From contig OY755178.1 of NCBI GenBank assembly GCA_963576735.1, positions 868,001-932,000 on the forward strand: a stretch of 64,000 bases of DNA. Direction: 5' to 3'. The notes under the pieces are model-generated. The model was not told where the DNA came from, made no database searches, and worked only from the letters and a program-made list of their open reading frames with translations. Each line of letters starts with the position of its first letter. Within the stretch, counting starts at the first letter, position 1. This DNA comes from Bedellia somnulentella (Eukaryota > Arthropoda > Insecta > Lepidoptera > Bedelliidae). Positions 41,667 through 53,603 of the stretch are shown here, piece by piece. The position numbers were made by a program, and so were the translations under genes.

Positions 41667-42445
41667 AACTTCAGAAGCGGTGATATATTCACGTCCATTC
41701 AAGTATGTACATTCATTTATTTTTCTTTTCCACAATGTTGTAGTAACGCCATTTAACATTTTATGATCTATAATATAGCAAATCGATGCTCGAACAAAGT
41801 ATTTCAATGATATTATAATATTCATTGTTTTGAAGAAACCAATATTTGAGCGTAATATTGTACAGCTGTGTACGGAATGGTTCCGAAGCGCTTGGCTAGG
41901 ACACTCCCTGGTATTTTCTGGGATATTAGTTTTGGAGCAATCATCTGTAGTAACTTTCCTGTGTAGTGTCTCAGTAAATAGTAGACGTACGAGTGGGTTA
42001 AGCTGATCCCTAAAGTAACGATGAGTTGACTTAAGAACTTCTGTTTAAATTGTGGCGTCACTATGACAAATTAAATTATAAGTACTCTACGTATTTGTTA
42101 ACAACACAAATCAAATAAGTAATTAAACTTTTGTTCTTATTTGGAACTATTTCAAATTCTTTATCCACCATATTTATTTTGGTTAAATGCATTGGTGGAT
42201 GAAGATGCAATTAATTGTAATTATAAGATTAAAGGAGTATATCAGTAATATATATGAATAATACCACTTTAATTTTTACACATTTTTAGACTACAATTCA
42301 AATTTGGAATTCTTCTATTTCTTATGCATTGAATATATTAATACTAAGTGAATTATTAATCAATGTAGTCATTTATTCGCTGTAAATGTGGGTTACAAGG
42401 TGGTTGCAGCATATAAGTTATTGTTCCCTACACATTTTGTTCTTC
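41667..42445. other. AT-rich stretch, no gene supported
   Basis: A 79-codon minus-strand frame (41822-42061) has no recognisable domain. Confidence 0.3.
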
Positions 42446-42449
42446 CAAG

Positions 42450-42678
42450 TAAAAGTCAGTAATATTTAAGTATAATGTATTCGAAAGAAAATAATTTTAC
42501 GTCACGTATTTATGGCAAAATTTAGCACACGTCACAGGTTAAGGTTAGTAGATCACGGACGACTGACGCCGGAGTCGACACTGTGCGACGACGCCCCTCG
42601 CCCCCTGGCGGGATTCAACAGGACTACGAAGAACCAATCACAGCGCTCCACTCCGTATGAAGTCAATTGATGCTTTCA
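42450..42678 (-). repeat. LTR retrotransposon 1, 3' LTR
   Basis: 229 bp, minus-strand TGAAAGCATC...CTGACTTTTA. Compared with the 5' LTR it has an extra GTTAAG-type 6-bp duplication ('AGGTTAAGGTTAG' on the plus strand). No good polypurine tract precedes it ('AGGATGGTCGAC'). Confidence 0.85.
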
Positions 42679-42769
42679 GTCGACCATCCTGATACTGCTG
42701 AACGCCCCGGACAGCTCTTCTTCGATGATAACTGATCAGCAAGGAAACCTCTTAAAGTTTACCCTAAAT

Positions 42770-43140
42770 AAATCACTTCTTAAAGTAATTAATAAAAGCA
42801 GAACCTCTTAAAGTTCTTTTTTTTATCTTTAGATTACCTCTTAAGGTGGATTAATATGAAAATAAGAACCTCTTAAAGTCCTCTTAGTTTACCTCTTAAG
42901 GTAGATTAATATGGAAAAAAAAAAGAACCTATTAAGTACTTTTAGACTACCTCTTAAGGTAGATTAATATGAAAAGAAGAACCTCTTAAAGTCCTCTTAG
43001 ATTACCTCTTAAGGTGGATTAATGTATAAGAAGAAGCTCTTAAATTCTTTTAGATTACCTCTTAAGGTAGATTAATATGAAATAAAGAACCTCTTAAAGT
43101 CCTTTAAGACTACCTCTTAAGGCAGATTATGAATACTAAA
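42770..43140. repeat. Tandem repeat (~52-60 bp, about 6 units) inside LTR element 1
   Basis: Units follow the pattern 'AACCTCTTAAAGTCC', 'TTAGATTACCTCTTAAGG', 'TAGATTAATATGAAA'. They lie in the element's 3' untranslated part, between pol stop and 3' LTR. Confidence 0.75.
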
Positions 43141-43701
43141 AGAATAAATAAATCAAGGCTTCCACATTAACGAATCAAGAATTTATCTCGACAATCAAGA
43201 CTTCAGACAGTCTGTTATGGTCCACCTCTTAAGGTCTCCAACTGCGCTAATGGTCCAACCTCATCCTAATGGGTCCTCACTACGCAGTTCGGTTCACTAT
43301 TAAATTAATAATAGTATCTCCGAATTTTGTGGTCCGCTTCGCAAGCCTTCACAAATCACCATCTTAAGGGTGGCATGCATGCTTTGTACTAATAATACTC
43401 TTTTAGAGTAAAACAATTAATTAGGCCAATCAATCACAATTTAATGTATTACAATGTCAAACAAATGGTTTTCTTAATACCAAAGTAACACAACAATCAG
43501 GAAATAAACATGAATAACCATTATGGTTAAAAACAAAACGATTCATACATAATCAAAACAAAATGGTTTTCTCAATACCATTGTCACAAAATCAATATGG
43601 AAATAAACAGAAATAACATACATAATGTTAATTATTTTTCAATATCCATCAAATATGTTTTTTTTTTAATCAGAAACAAATCAATTATAACAAATCAGTT
43701 T

Positions 43702-45453
43702 TTAATCTGAATCTATTTCTGAGACACAGGAAAACAATTTAAGTTTATCTCTAGCCAAAACATTCTCATATGAGCGACCACTTCTATTAGTAGATTTGAT
43801 GAGATATCTATCGTGCGGAAGCACTTTAATAATAACAAATGGACCGTCATAACGCGACACCAATTTACCACTTCTTAACCCTTTCTTAAACACTTTTCGT
43901 TGGGCAAGAACTAACTGCCCAATTTTAAAAGGTGGTTCAGTTCGCCTTTTACGATCGAATGATTGTTTCGATTGCTGAGCAACTGTTTGCAATCTAGTGA
44001 CAGCCTTTTCTCGGAGTCCATCTAAACAGTCCGATCTGACGGTCGTAACTATATCACCGGCCAAGCGAGGCCGAAAACCGTATAATAATTCTAATGGCGA
44101 TTTACCGGTCGAACTATTAATATTGGAATTTAATCCTAATTGAACTTTAGGAATATAAAATTCCCAACTATTTTGATCATCACCAACGTAGGCCACGAGA
44201 GCATCCAATATAGTACGATTGTATCGCTCTATCTGTCCGTTGGCCCGAGGACTAGCCACGGCATTCATAATATGTTTGATCTGACGCTCGACACAATATT
44301 TTTTAAACTCATGACAGTCAAAGGCTTTTCCACGATCGCTTACAATCCGGCTCGGTAACCCAAATGTTTTCATAAACAAATCCAAAGTTTTAAGTACGTT
44401 AGCGCAACTAGTATCGCGTACTGCCTCAATCCATATAAACTTTGTAAACGAATCTATAATAGCAAAAATATACATTTTGCCAGAGGGACTTTTGCAAAAT
44501 GGGCCAAGGTGATCAACGTGTACGGTATGAAATGGAACTGGTACTTTTTCTATTGGATGTAATAGACCAACCAGACGACCCGTTGGTTTTTTAGCATATT
44601 GACATGAAATACAGCCTTTAACATATTTTTGAATGAAACGTCGCATGTTCCCGAACCAGTATTTACTTTTAATACTTTCATATGTTTTGTTAAAATTACC
44701 ATGCGCATTATTATCGTGGAAAGACTGTAAAATTGACCACCGACATTGCTTCGGCACGACCACCTTATGTGTATCATTAACTTTTCGAAATAAAATACCC
44801 TTATCAATGACATAATCTACAGCTAAACCCTTTAAATTATTATTAGACAATTCATCACGCAACTGGGCAATAGTTGCAGTTATGGCCTCGTCATCACGTT
44901 GCAAACTTTCAACGAGATCTGTTTGTGTGCAGCGCATCACACTACCGATCGGGTTCCGACTTAACGCATCTACGTGACTCATAGACTTTCCGGCGCGATA
45001 TTCAACATCAAAGTCAAAATTTTGCACTTCTAACCACCACCGTGCGATGCGTGGAGATTGATCTCGTTTCGTCCAAGTCCATCGTAATGCATTACAATCG
45101 GTGACTATAACAAATTTAATACCACTTACATATATCCTAAATTTTTGCAAACTCATTACAACCGCCATAGTTTCAAGTTCGTAACTATGGTACTTTTGTT
45201 CCGATAACGTAGTTTGTCTACTGGCGTACGCAATAGGTTTCCATACACCGTCAGATTGTTTTTGAAGGAGAATGCCGCCTAAACCTATTTTTGAGGCATC
45301 CGTGTGGATCTGTGTCTCATAATCTGCATTAAATAAAGCTAATACAGGTCGACTAATTAAAGTATTTTTTATTCGATTAAACGCTTGTTGCTGCACCTCA
45401 CCCCAAACCCATGGTTGATCTTTTTTTGTGAGCGCAGTGATACATACATACAT
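43702..45453 (-). pseudogene. gypsy-type pol, RNase H and integrase part
   Basis: After the SINE break the frame continues from about 45432: RNase H ('IHTDASKIGLGGILLQKQ', 'FVIVTDCNALRW', 'HVDALSRNP'), an integrase zinc finger of the HHCC type ending 'CISCQYAKKP', and the integrase core with 'FHTVHVDHLGPF' (D), 'SRIVSDRGKAFD' (D) and 'ANGQIERYNRTI' (E), all three catalytic residues present. The C-terminus has 'GPFVIIKVLPHDRYLIK' and no chromodomain. The listed start lies in SINE DNA and is not real. Confidence 0.85.
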
Positions 45454-48400
45454 ACATACATATACTCACGGCTATAATTCCCTAGAAGGGGTAGCCAGAG
45501 CCAAGGAATTATAAATTCCTCAGCCACTTTTGGAAGTTTACTGGGGAATACCGCAGTGATAGGTTGTGCTATTATAGCAAAACCTTTTACAAATTTTCTA
45601 AAATAATTAGCCAAACCCATAAACTGTCTACATTGATGGACATTCATTGGTACAGGAAAATCACGTACAGCATCAATTTTATGCTTCGCAGGTTTTACTT
45701 GACCGTCACAGACTTCATGACCTAGGTACTCAATACGTGGAACTAAAAATGAACATTTGTCAATCCTAAGTTTCATGTTTGATTTTCGTATCTTTTCTAA
45801 CACATTTTTTAAACGACTCAACGCATCAGAATAATTTTCCGCGTAAACCAAAATATCGTCGAAAAATGCCGTAGCACACTCAAATTTCAAAGGCCCTAGT
45901 ACGTCATCGATAGCTCTTTGAAACACAGCTGGCGCATTAGCGAGTCCGAAACTCATTCGTGTGTATTGGAAGTGCCCATCGGGTGTTACAAACGCCGTAT
46001 ATTGCTTACTATCGTCTTCTAACTGTATACAAAAGTAGGCGGATAAAACGTCGAGACATGAAAATACACGTTGTTTTGCCAAACGATCTAGTTGATCTTG
46101 TATAAGCGGCATTGGGTAACGCTCTTTTTTCGTAATTTTATTCAACGCCCTATAATCAACACACATACGTTTCTCGCCTGTTTTCTTAGGCACAAGGAGA
46201 ACAGGGCTAGCATAAGATGAATTTGAAACTTCAATAATACCCTTCTTTAACAAATCTTGCGTAATAGTGCGTACATATTCGCGATCCGCAATTGACATAC
46301 GATAAGGACGATAATAAATGGGTTTATTGTCTGTGAGCTCAATTTTCATTTTTACGTTGCATTTGCCTATTGTTTGCCCGCACTCAGAAAAACAATCGGA
46401 AAAATCTTTTAATAAATGTTCTAACTCTAACCTCACGGAAGGTTCCAAATCGCTACCAATCTCATACTTGCATTCCACATCACATTTTTTAATAGCTCGT
46501 ACCATGCACTCACTACTTGGTAAATTAATTGTTTTAGTACCTAAATTAATAATTTTAATGAATACGTGACCGTCTCTAACTTGTGCACTTTGCTTAGGTA
46601 TAATTAACTCGTGACGGGGTTTCAAATGTTCCGATTGCGGTATGGTAACAGTACCGTCAAAATCAAGACACGATAATACTATTTTATTTACGCCAGGTAA
46701 TAGTTGCGAGTTTTCGATCATTTGTAATCGAACACGCTCGGGCTCCTCGTCAATATAAGGCAATTGTGATAAATAATTTGCATTGTATATTTTAAGAGAT
46801 AGGGGTGTCTTAATAACATACACATTGGGATAATCAGTAAAAGGTTGGCCAATAATGATACCTACATCTTGCGCTCCATCGGGTACTAAATAAGCCTTTA
46901 CACCTTCGCACGTAGCCTCGTCCGCCGTAATGTTTATAACTGTTTCCGCGATTGGTGTGATTTGCGACCCCCCGAATCCCTTTATAACACTATTAAATGA
47001 TAGAGGCTGTAGGTGTAATTTTAATTGTCTCGCCAAAGACTCCGTTATTGTGACACAAGAACTACCGAAGTCAATAAATGCCTCTGCACTATGTCCATTC
47101 ACCGCAACTGTCATATAATACTTTGAACTAGTATCGCCTGAATTTTTCATTAAATTAATCTTTTCATTATGGTTTGAAGAACTTGCATTTCGACCTTTTA
47201 ACTTTAAACATTCATCCTTAATATGCCCTAGTTTATTGCAGTAAGAACATTTACGCATTTTTGTAAAGCAATTATTTTTACTATGCCCTTTCCTATTACA
47301 AAAAGTACATGTGATATCAGAGTATGTGTTTTTCTCGCGAATTTTATAGGTACAACGCGCAGACACATGACCACGCCTCTTACACACTCTGCATATCATT
47401 CGATCTGGCCCTGAACTATTATTACTAGCCGAACCTAAATTTTGTTTAGGATTCATAAAAACCCTTGTATTCGATTGAAGCGACGACAAGTAATTTAACA
47501 ATGTGCACGGATCGCGGCAACCCGCGGAAATAGCACCGATCTCAACTAGTTCGCTACCAATCGTACCAACAATCGCCTCTGTAATTAAAGATGGCGACAA
47601 GCAACAAGCATTACCTAAAGCTAACTTATCATAATAAAATTGAATATAGTCCATATCAAACGGTCTAACAATATTCACTAAATCACGCAACATATTCAGT
47701 TTACTTTTATGGGATGGGAAAGCTATGATTAATTTTGACTTAAACTCAATCCATGACAGATTAATGTCCTGCAATTGATCATACCAACGCCGAGCATAAC
47801 CCTTTAATTTTGAAGAACAATTAAATATTAAAGTTTTCTCATCCCATCCATACATTCTAGATATCCCTTCGACCTTTCGAAGCCAAATGTCCATGGTAAT
47901 TAATGAAGTTTTAGGATCGAATTCGGGAATCGGATCGCTTCGACCAACATAACGTAAACTAGTATTGCTAAAAGTGTTATCTACATACGCAAAGTCCAAG
48001 GATGGAGTTGTCTCGGCGCCATTCGTGACGGCGGCATTCAACATACCCATACCAGTAGAACTACCGGAAGTGGTGTTCTGCGCATGCGCGGTGTGCTCGA
48101 CGCCTGCTGTGGAGGCGCTACCCAGGGGCAACATGGCGGCAGCGGCAGTTTGACTCGCTGTGGGTGTTTGCGGCGTAGTGGTGGTACATGTTGGAACATG
48201 CAGCGACAACTGAGGCAACTGAGCGGCACTCACAGTCGCCTGCAGCTCTCTCTCCGATCTTGCAGCCGATACCAGAGCAGCCGGTTGCACCGACGTCGTT
48301 TTTTCTCGATTTGAGGGCAATGGCGGCGTAACAATTCCATCATCAGTATTGCTCCTCGATGGAGACAACCGCACCGACGTGCCCTCATCCAATGGCGCCG

Positions 48401-48524
48401 CTGACTTAACATGTTCTTCCAAAATGGCTAAACGTTTTAAAAGGCGCCGGTTTTCTATCTCAGCCAAAAGTCGACGTCGTAATTTTTCTTCACGCTTTTC
48501 TTTTTTCTTTTTGTGCGACCCCAT
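45369..48524 (-). pseudogene. gypsy-type gag-protease-reverse transcriptase, one frame
   Basis: Starts at an ATG about 50 bp inside the 5' LTR. Order: a Lys/Arg-rich start (1-45), a gag core around 200-340, three CCHC zinc knuckles ('CRVCKRRGHVSARC', 'CTFCNRKGHSKNNC', 'CSYCNKLGHIKDEC'), protease around 'EAFIDFGSSCVTI', and RT with 'MCVDYRALNKIT', 'MSFGLANAPAVFQRA' and the active site 'AFFDDILVYAEN' near residue 885. Gag and pol share one frame with no frameshift. The protease reads DFG where DT/SG is expected, possibly a damaging change. The last ~60 residues are SINE-encoded and out of frame. Confidence 0.87.
45443..45551 (-). repeat. SINE-B 3' fragment inserted in pol
   Basis: 109 bp: (CATA)n, 'CTCACGGCTATAATTCCC', to 'GGAAGTTTACTGGGGAATA'. 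It is flanked by CGCAGTGATA at 45433-45442 and 45552-45561. Insert plus duplication is 119 bp, a +2 shift, which exactly explains why the two pol frames differ. Confidence 0.92.
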
Positions 48525-48576
48525 AATAATAAATGTAAAACCACACTACAACACACAAATCGTCCCACTTCTGAAC

Positions 48577-48799
48577 TAAAAGTCAGTAATATTTAAGTAT
48601 AATGTATTCGAAAGAAAATAATTTTACGTCACGTATTTATGGCAAAATTTAGCACACGTCACAGGTTAGTAGATCACGGACGACTGACGCCGGAGTCGAC
48701 ACTGTGCGACGACGCCCCTCGCCCCCTGGCGGGATTCAACAGGACTACGAAGAACCAATCACAGCGCTCCACTCCGTATGAAGTCAATTGATGCTTTCA
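48577..48799 (-). repeat. LTR retrotransposon 1, 5' LTR
   Basis: 223 bp, with the same ends as the 3' LTR; the right flank is CAAG. It supplies promoter and start for the minus-strand gag-pol at 48524. Confidence 0.85.
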
Positions 48800-48803
48800 C
48801 AAG

Positions 48804-49294
48804 CTTACAACATAAGTCTTTACATTTTATTAATATAGGAATATGATTTTAAATTATAATAAAGACAAAAATAAAGAATGACTTAACTAATTACATGTCA
48901 CCCTAAGTTTAAAATGTCAATCTCACAGCTAAAACCATAATATAATAAAAACAATATCCTAATAGCCATTCAAGCATTTCTTTTATTTTTTTTTTAATTT
49001 ATTAAAACATAACAATTTTATATTTATAGAATTTGCATTATAAATTCTACAAGCCATAATAAAAATAGTTTTGCTGCTTGAGGCTAATTAATAATTATAA
49101 TGAGGTACATATAGTTTGTCTTTATTGAGATTTTGCAGACATTCAGAGTGAAATCTTAGGGGAGCGGATGTATAATTATAGATTTCTCTCTTAACTAATA
49201 AAGCAGCTTCATAAATATAGGGGAACATAATAGAAGAATTATAATATAAAAAAAAAATTATAATAATAAAAAGTGGGTGGCGAGAAACCATTTG
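48804..49294. other. AT-rich stretch, no gene seen
   Basis: No supported coding sequence. It leads into the satellite array. Confidence 0.3.
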
Positions 49295-51372
49295 AAAGGT
49301 AAGTTTCTCTCGCTACCTATTTATTTAATGCAATGTAGTGATGGGTACGCTTCCCTCGCTTCTCATTTATTCTATACAATGTAGTGACTGGTACGTTTCC
49401 TTCGCTACTTATTTATTTAATATAATCTAGTGATGGGTACGTTTCCCTCGCTTCTCATTTATTTTATACAATGTAGTGACTGGTACGTTTCCTTCGCTAC
49501 TTATTTATTTAATATAATCTAGTGATGGGTACGTTTCCCTCGCTTCTCATTTATTTTATACAATGTAGTGACTGGTACGTTTCCTTCGCTACTTATTTAT
49601 TTAATATAATCTAGTGATGGGTACGTTTCCCTCGCTTCTCATTTATTTTATACAATGTAGTGACTGGTACGTTTCCTTCGCTACTTATTTATTTAATATA
49701 ATCTAGTGATGGGTACGTTTCCCTCGCTTCTCATTTATTTTATACAATGTAGTGACTGGTACGTTTCCTTCGCTACTTATTTATTTAATATAATCTAGTG
49801 ATGGGTACGTTTCCCTCGCTTCTCATTTATTTTATACAATGTAGTGACTGGTACGTTTCCTTCGCTACTTATTTATTTAATATAATCTAGTGATGGGTAC
49901 GTTTCCCTCGCTTCTCATTTATTTTATACAATGTAGTGACTGGTACGTTTCCTTCGCTACTTATTTATTTAATATAATCTAGTGATGGGTACGTTTCCCT
50001 CGCTTCTCTTTTATTTTATACAATGTAGTGACTGGTACGTTTCCTACGCTACTTATTTATTTAATATAATCTAGTGATGGGTAAGTTTCCCTCGCTTCTC
50101 ATTTATTTTATACAATGTAGTGACTGGTACGTTTCCTTCGCTACTTATTTATTTAATATAATCTAGTGATGGGTACGTTTCCCTCGCTTCTCATTTATTT
50201 TATACAATGTAGTGACTGGTACGTTTCCTTCGCTACTTATTTATTTAATATAATCTAGTGATGGGTACGTTTCCCTCGCTTCTCATTTATTTTATACAAT
50301 GTAGTGACTGGTACGTTTCCTTCGCTACTTATTTATTTAATATAATCTAGTGATGGGTACGTTTCCCTCGCTTCTCATTTATTTTATACAATGTAGTGAC
50401 TGGTACGTTTCCTTCGCTACTTATTTATTTAATATAATCTAGTGATGGGTACGTTTCCCTCGCTTCTCATTTATTTTATACAATGTAGTGACTGGTACGT
50501 TTCCTTCGCTACTTATTTATTTAATATAATCTAGTGATGGGTACGTTTCCCTCGCTTCTCTTTTATTTTATACAATGTAGTGACTGGTACGTTTCCTTCG
50601 CTACTTATTTATTTAATATAATCTAGTGATGGGTAAGTTTCCCTCGCTTCTCATTTATTTTATACAATGTAGTGACTGGTACGTTTCCTTCGCTACTTAT
50701 TTATTTAATATAATCTAGTGATGGGTACGTTTCCCTCGCTTCTCATTTATTTTATACAATGTAGTGACTGGTACGTTTCCTTCGCTACTTATTTATTTAA
50801 TATAATCTAGTGATGGGTACGTTTCCCTCGCTTCTCATTTATTTTATACAATGTAGTGACTGGTACGTTTCCTTCGCTACTTATTTATTTAATATAATCT
50901 AGTGATGGGTACGTTTCCCTCGCTTCTCATTTATTTAATACAATCTAGTGACGGGTACGCTTCCCTCGCTTCTTATTTATTTTATACAATGTAGTGACCG
51001 GTACGTTTCCCTCGCTACTTATTTATTTAATACAATCTAGTGATGGGTACGCTTCCCTCGCTACTTATTTATTTAATATAATCTAGTGATGGGTAAGTTT
51101 CCCTCGCTTCCCATTTATTTTATACAATGTAGTGACTGGTACGTTTCCTTCGCTACTTATTTATTTAATATAATCTAGTGATGGGTACGTTTCCCTCGCT
51201 TCTTATTTATTTAATACAATCTAGTGACGGGTACGCTTCCCTCGCTTCTTATTTATTTTATACAATGTAGTGACCGGTACGTTTCCCTCGCTACTTATTT
51301 ATTTAATACAATCTAGTGATGGGTACGCTTCCCTCGCTACTTATTTATTTAATGCAATGCAATGACGGGTAG
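49295..51372. repeat. 46-bp satellite arranged as 92-bp dimers
   Basis: About 45 monomers of 46 bp alternate between two types, 'TTTCCCTCGCTTCTCATTT' and 'TTTCCTTCGCTACTTATTT', each ending 'TAGTGA', 'TGGGTACG' or 'CTGGTACG'. The centre is almost perfectly uniform and the edges (before 49400 and after 50930) are diverged. Two rare variants, 'CTTCTCTTTTA' (50001, 50553) and 'GGGTAAGTTT' (50079, 50631), recur exactly 552 bp (six dimers) apart. Confidence 0.95.
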
Positions 51373-51913
51373 AGAGAGTGTGTATGAATATAACATAAAC
51401 ATGAACAATCACGCCGAATATATATGAATATATTATTTCTGTAGACCTATTTTATTCATTATAGTTGACGATTACTTGTTCAAATAATAAGCTACTTAAG
51501 AAAATGAATGTATAAATACTAGTAGTTGAATTACATAACGATACTAATTTTATTTGAAAGGCTATAATTGCAACAACTAGTAACTAATACTAAAAATATT
51601 GTAGGTACATTTTATTGCCAAGTAATTTGTTAGCTAAGAATGGTGACTGAATTGTTTTCTTGTTACCGAATTGTTTTTATATTTACCTGCTTTTCTAATT
51701 ATTATCATTACCGTTTTTTTCTATTTATCTTGCTGGATCATTATGCGTCATTATTATCACTGTTGAAAAGATCATGAACTTCATTTTATTTTAATTTATG
51801 TTTATTTGAGTAAGATTATTAACGTAAACGTCTGAATACATTAATATACTTTGCTACTTGCTTATGACATCTATGAAGAATAGTTTACGTTTCGGATATT
51901 TTAAACATTTCAG
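51373..51913. other. AT-rich stretch before the exon candidate
   Basis: Contains a SINE-A tail scrap ('CATAAACATGAACAATCACG') at 51391. No gene is supported. Confidence 0.35.
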
Positions 51914-52060
51914 GTTGAATGTACAATGTCCGGAGACAAGTCTAGCATTCCAATTGGCAAGCCTCCAGGGCTTCTCGGTGCCATAGACAATCTAAAACGA
52001 GGACTTGGAGAGGTCCGTCTTCGTCAGTTGACATCCAGTGATGAGGTTGTGCTGAAGTAG
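51914..52060 (+). CDS. Candidate terminal exon or processed pseudogene end, product unknown
   Basis: After an acceptor-like 'TTAAACATTTCAG' an open frame of balanced composition reads through VECT and then 44 codons from an ATG at 51926, including 'SSIPIGKPPGLLGAIDNLK' and 'GLGEVRLRQLTSSDEVV', ending at TAG. The composition contrasts sharply with the AT-rich surroundings. About 70 bp downstream is an A-rich 'TAAATAAATAATAAATAAAA' (52130-52150) that could be a polyadenylation region or the tail of a retrocopy. I do not recognise the protein; the phrase 'GLLGAIDNLKRGL' faintly resembles an actin-binding WH2-like helix, which is not a claim. Confidence 0.35.
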   Translation, partial: VECTMSGDKSSIPIGKPPGLLGAIDNLKRGLGEVRLRQLTSSDEVVLK

Positions 52061-52149
52061 TATAGATGGGATCAGAAGCACATCATTATTTTACCATCAC
52101 AGAACTGGTTGAAGCTAAGTATAACTTTTAAATAAATAATAAATAAAAA

Positions 52150-52900
52150 AAAATAAAAATAATTTATTTGCCAATACATGAGTATAAATGGTGGTATATA
52201 AAATGAAGGCCTATGTATGTACTGCCAGTAAGGTGTGCAAACTTTTAAACATTAAAATTATTGATAATTTTTTTTTACATATCTTAAAACTACTATAATA
52301 ACATTGTCTATCGTAATAAAAAAATAAATAAAAAATAAAACATTATTAAAATTTTGTAAGTCAATCAAGGCAACACATGTACACATATTCTAAATTTTGT
52401 TAAAATTAAAATGTCATAAAAAAAAAAGAACAAAAAAAAAAAGAGAAAAAATAGTTTAAATTTTTAAAGTCATATATTGCAATTTTTAATAAAGTCATCA
52501 ATTATATAGAAACAGTTGTCCAACAGATAATTAAAAATGATAGTTTTATATTTATTGTATGTCAGTAATTTTGTCTCATCCTTTACTAGATTATACAGCT
52601 TGATCGCCATTTCATAACCGTTTCTCTGACAAATCGATGGACATTTAATATTTGGTTTAGTTAATTGTATTTTTTTTGTGTTTTGCAGCTTGAGTATGTC
52701 TTAGACTGTGCTTTACTGAACAGTTATGTAAATTCTAGTTTAATTTAAATATTTCAACCCATTCAGATATGGTCAGCCTAAGTTCTATATGTTTCTTAAT
52801 GCCTAATAATATTAGATGAAATAAGACCTTTAGATCTATTAGTTTCGAAGACATTTAACTCAGATTCATAAAATAAATCAACATGTGTGTTCGGGTTTTT
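52150..52900 (-). pseudogene. Jockey/CR1-type LINE, C-terminal remnant
   Basis: The minus strand reads 'IKCPSICQRNGYEMAIKLYN' and 'LVKDETKLLTYNKYKTI' to a stop, the standard end of LINE pol proteins, followed by an A/T-rich 3' UTR. More decayed RT-linked sequence lies up to about 52900. Confidence 0.6.
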
Positions 52901-53227
52901 GGTTACTTAGAATTTTGTTAGTTCATAAGTGTTACAGCTAAAAAAAAAAAAAAAAAGGGGCTACTTATATTATTCGGAACATTAATAGCCACATTATTAC
53001 TCTATTACACAGTTAATAAAATAAATAAAGCAAGGCCAATAACAGATGTTCACACATGCACAGAAAACATACCTTACAATAATACAAATACAAACAATTT
53101 TAAGAGAAAATGCAAATAAAAAGACATCAACATCAATATTTAAAAAAAAAAATGCCTTTACTCATTGTAATATATATAGAACCAGTTTTTCACTTAACAA
53201 GGAATTTTCTTATGTTTTTAAAGAGTT
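52901..53227. other. AT-rich stretch, no gene supported
   Basis: Two short overlapping frames (53046-53237, 53110-53295) run into the LTR and have no recognisable content. Confidence 0.3.
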
Positions 53228-53406
53228 ATATATGTAAAGAAAACTATAGTTTCCTTTATTTGAATTTACACGCGCATATAGCAACTCTTTGGTAGTTTAG
53301 AGTTTTTAAGAAAGAGTAAACTGTGACGGTCATGACGCACGCTTTTGGTTAATGTCAAATAAGAAAAATTTCTCTTTACAAAGAATAAGTTAATATCTAA
53401 TTTTAA

Positions 53407-53441
53407 ATAAAATAAGAAATCGACACCGGAATAATAACATT
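53407..53441 (+). promoter_or_regulatory. Proposed LTR core promoter (TATA-like to start site)
   Basis: TATA-like 'ATAAAATAAG' lies 25-34 bp before base 53441. That base was chosen because the 12 bases starting there (TTAATGTCGTTT) are exactly complementary to the bases next to the LTR end at 53604-53615. No direct evidence of transcription. Confidence 0.45.
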
Positions 53442-53522
53442 TAATGTCGTTTCTTTGATTTACAGGTATGTAAGTTAATGTTTGTTTGATTTGTTTCATG
53501 ATTTGTTTCTTAGATTAACTGA

Positions 53523-53528
53523 AATAAA
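53523..53528 (+). terminator. Polyadenylation signal in LTR (AATAAA)
   Basis: AATAAA in 'CTGAAATAAATC', with a GT-rich stretch about 25 bp downstream. The same sequence in the 3' LTR (58180-58185) would be the one used. Confidence 0.55.
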
Positions 53529-53603
53529 TCTTTGATTTACAGAGAAACTCAATGTGTTTGATTGACGGTGCCATATATCAAGCCACTATAAAATAATATT
53601 ATA

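Larger units (their letters stand above)
42450..48799 (-). mobile_element. Ty3/gypsy LTR retrotransposon 1, SINE-broken
   Basis: Full-length minus-strand element, 6350 bp: 5' LTR 48577-48799, gag-pol 48524 to 43702, a ~1 kb 3' untranslated region with tandem repeats, 3' LTR 42450-42678. Target duplication CAAG at 42446-42449 and 48800-48803. The LTRs differ almost only by a 6-bp duplication, so insertion was recent. A 109-bp SINE-B piece later broke pol. No env and no chromodomain are seen. The first bases inside the 5' LTR ('GTTCAGAAGTGGGACG') do not begin with the usual TGG primer site. Confidence 0.88.
53233..53603 (+). repeat. LTR retrotransposon 2, 5' LTR
   Basis: Begins TGTAAAGAAAAC. 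A TATA-like 'ATAAAATAAG' lies at 53407-53416, a proposed transcript start near 53441, 'AATAAA' at 53523-53528 and a GT-rich 'AATGTGTTTGATTG' at 53551-53564. Proposed division: U3 to about 53440, R to about 53545, U5 to the end. Confidence 0.85.

Noticed and set aside
49295..51372. CRISPR-like array of regular repeats
   Set aside because: There are no unique spacers; monomers abut directly and alternate in two types, in a eukaryotic genome. It is satellite DNA.
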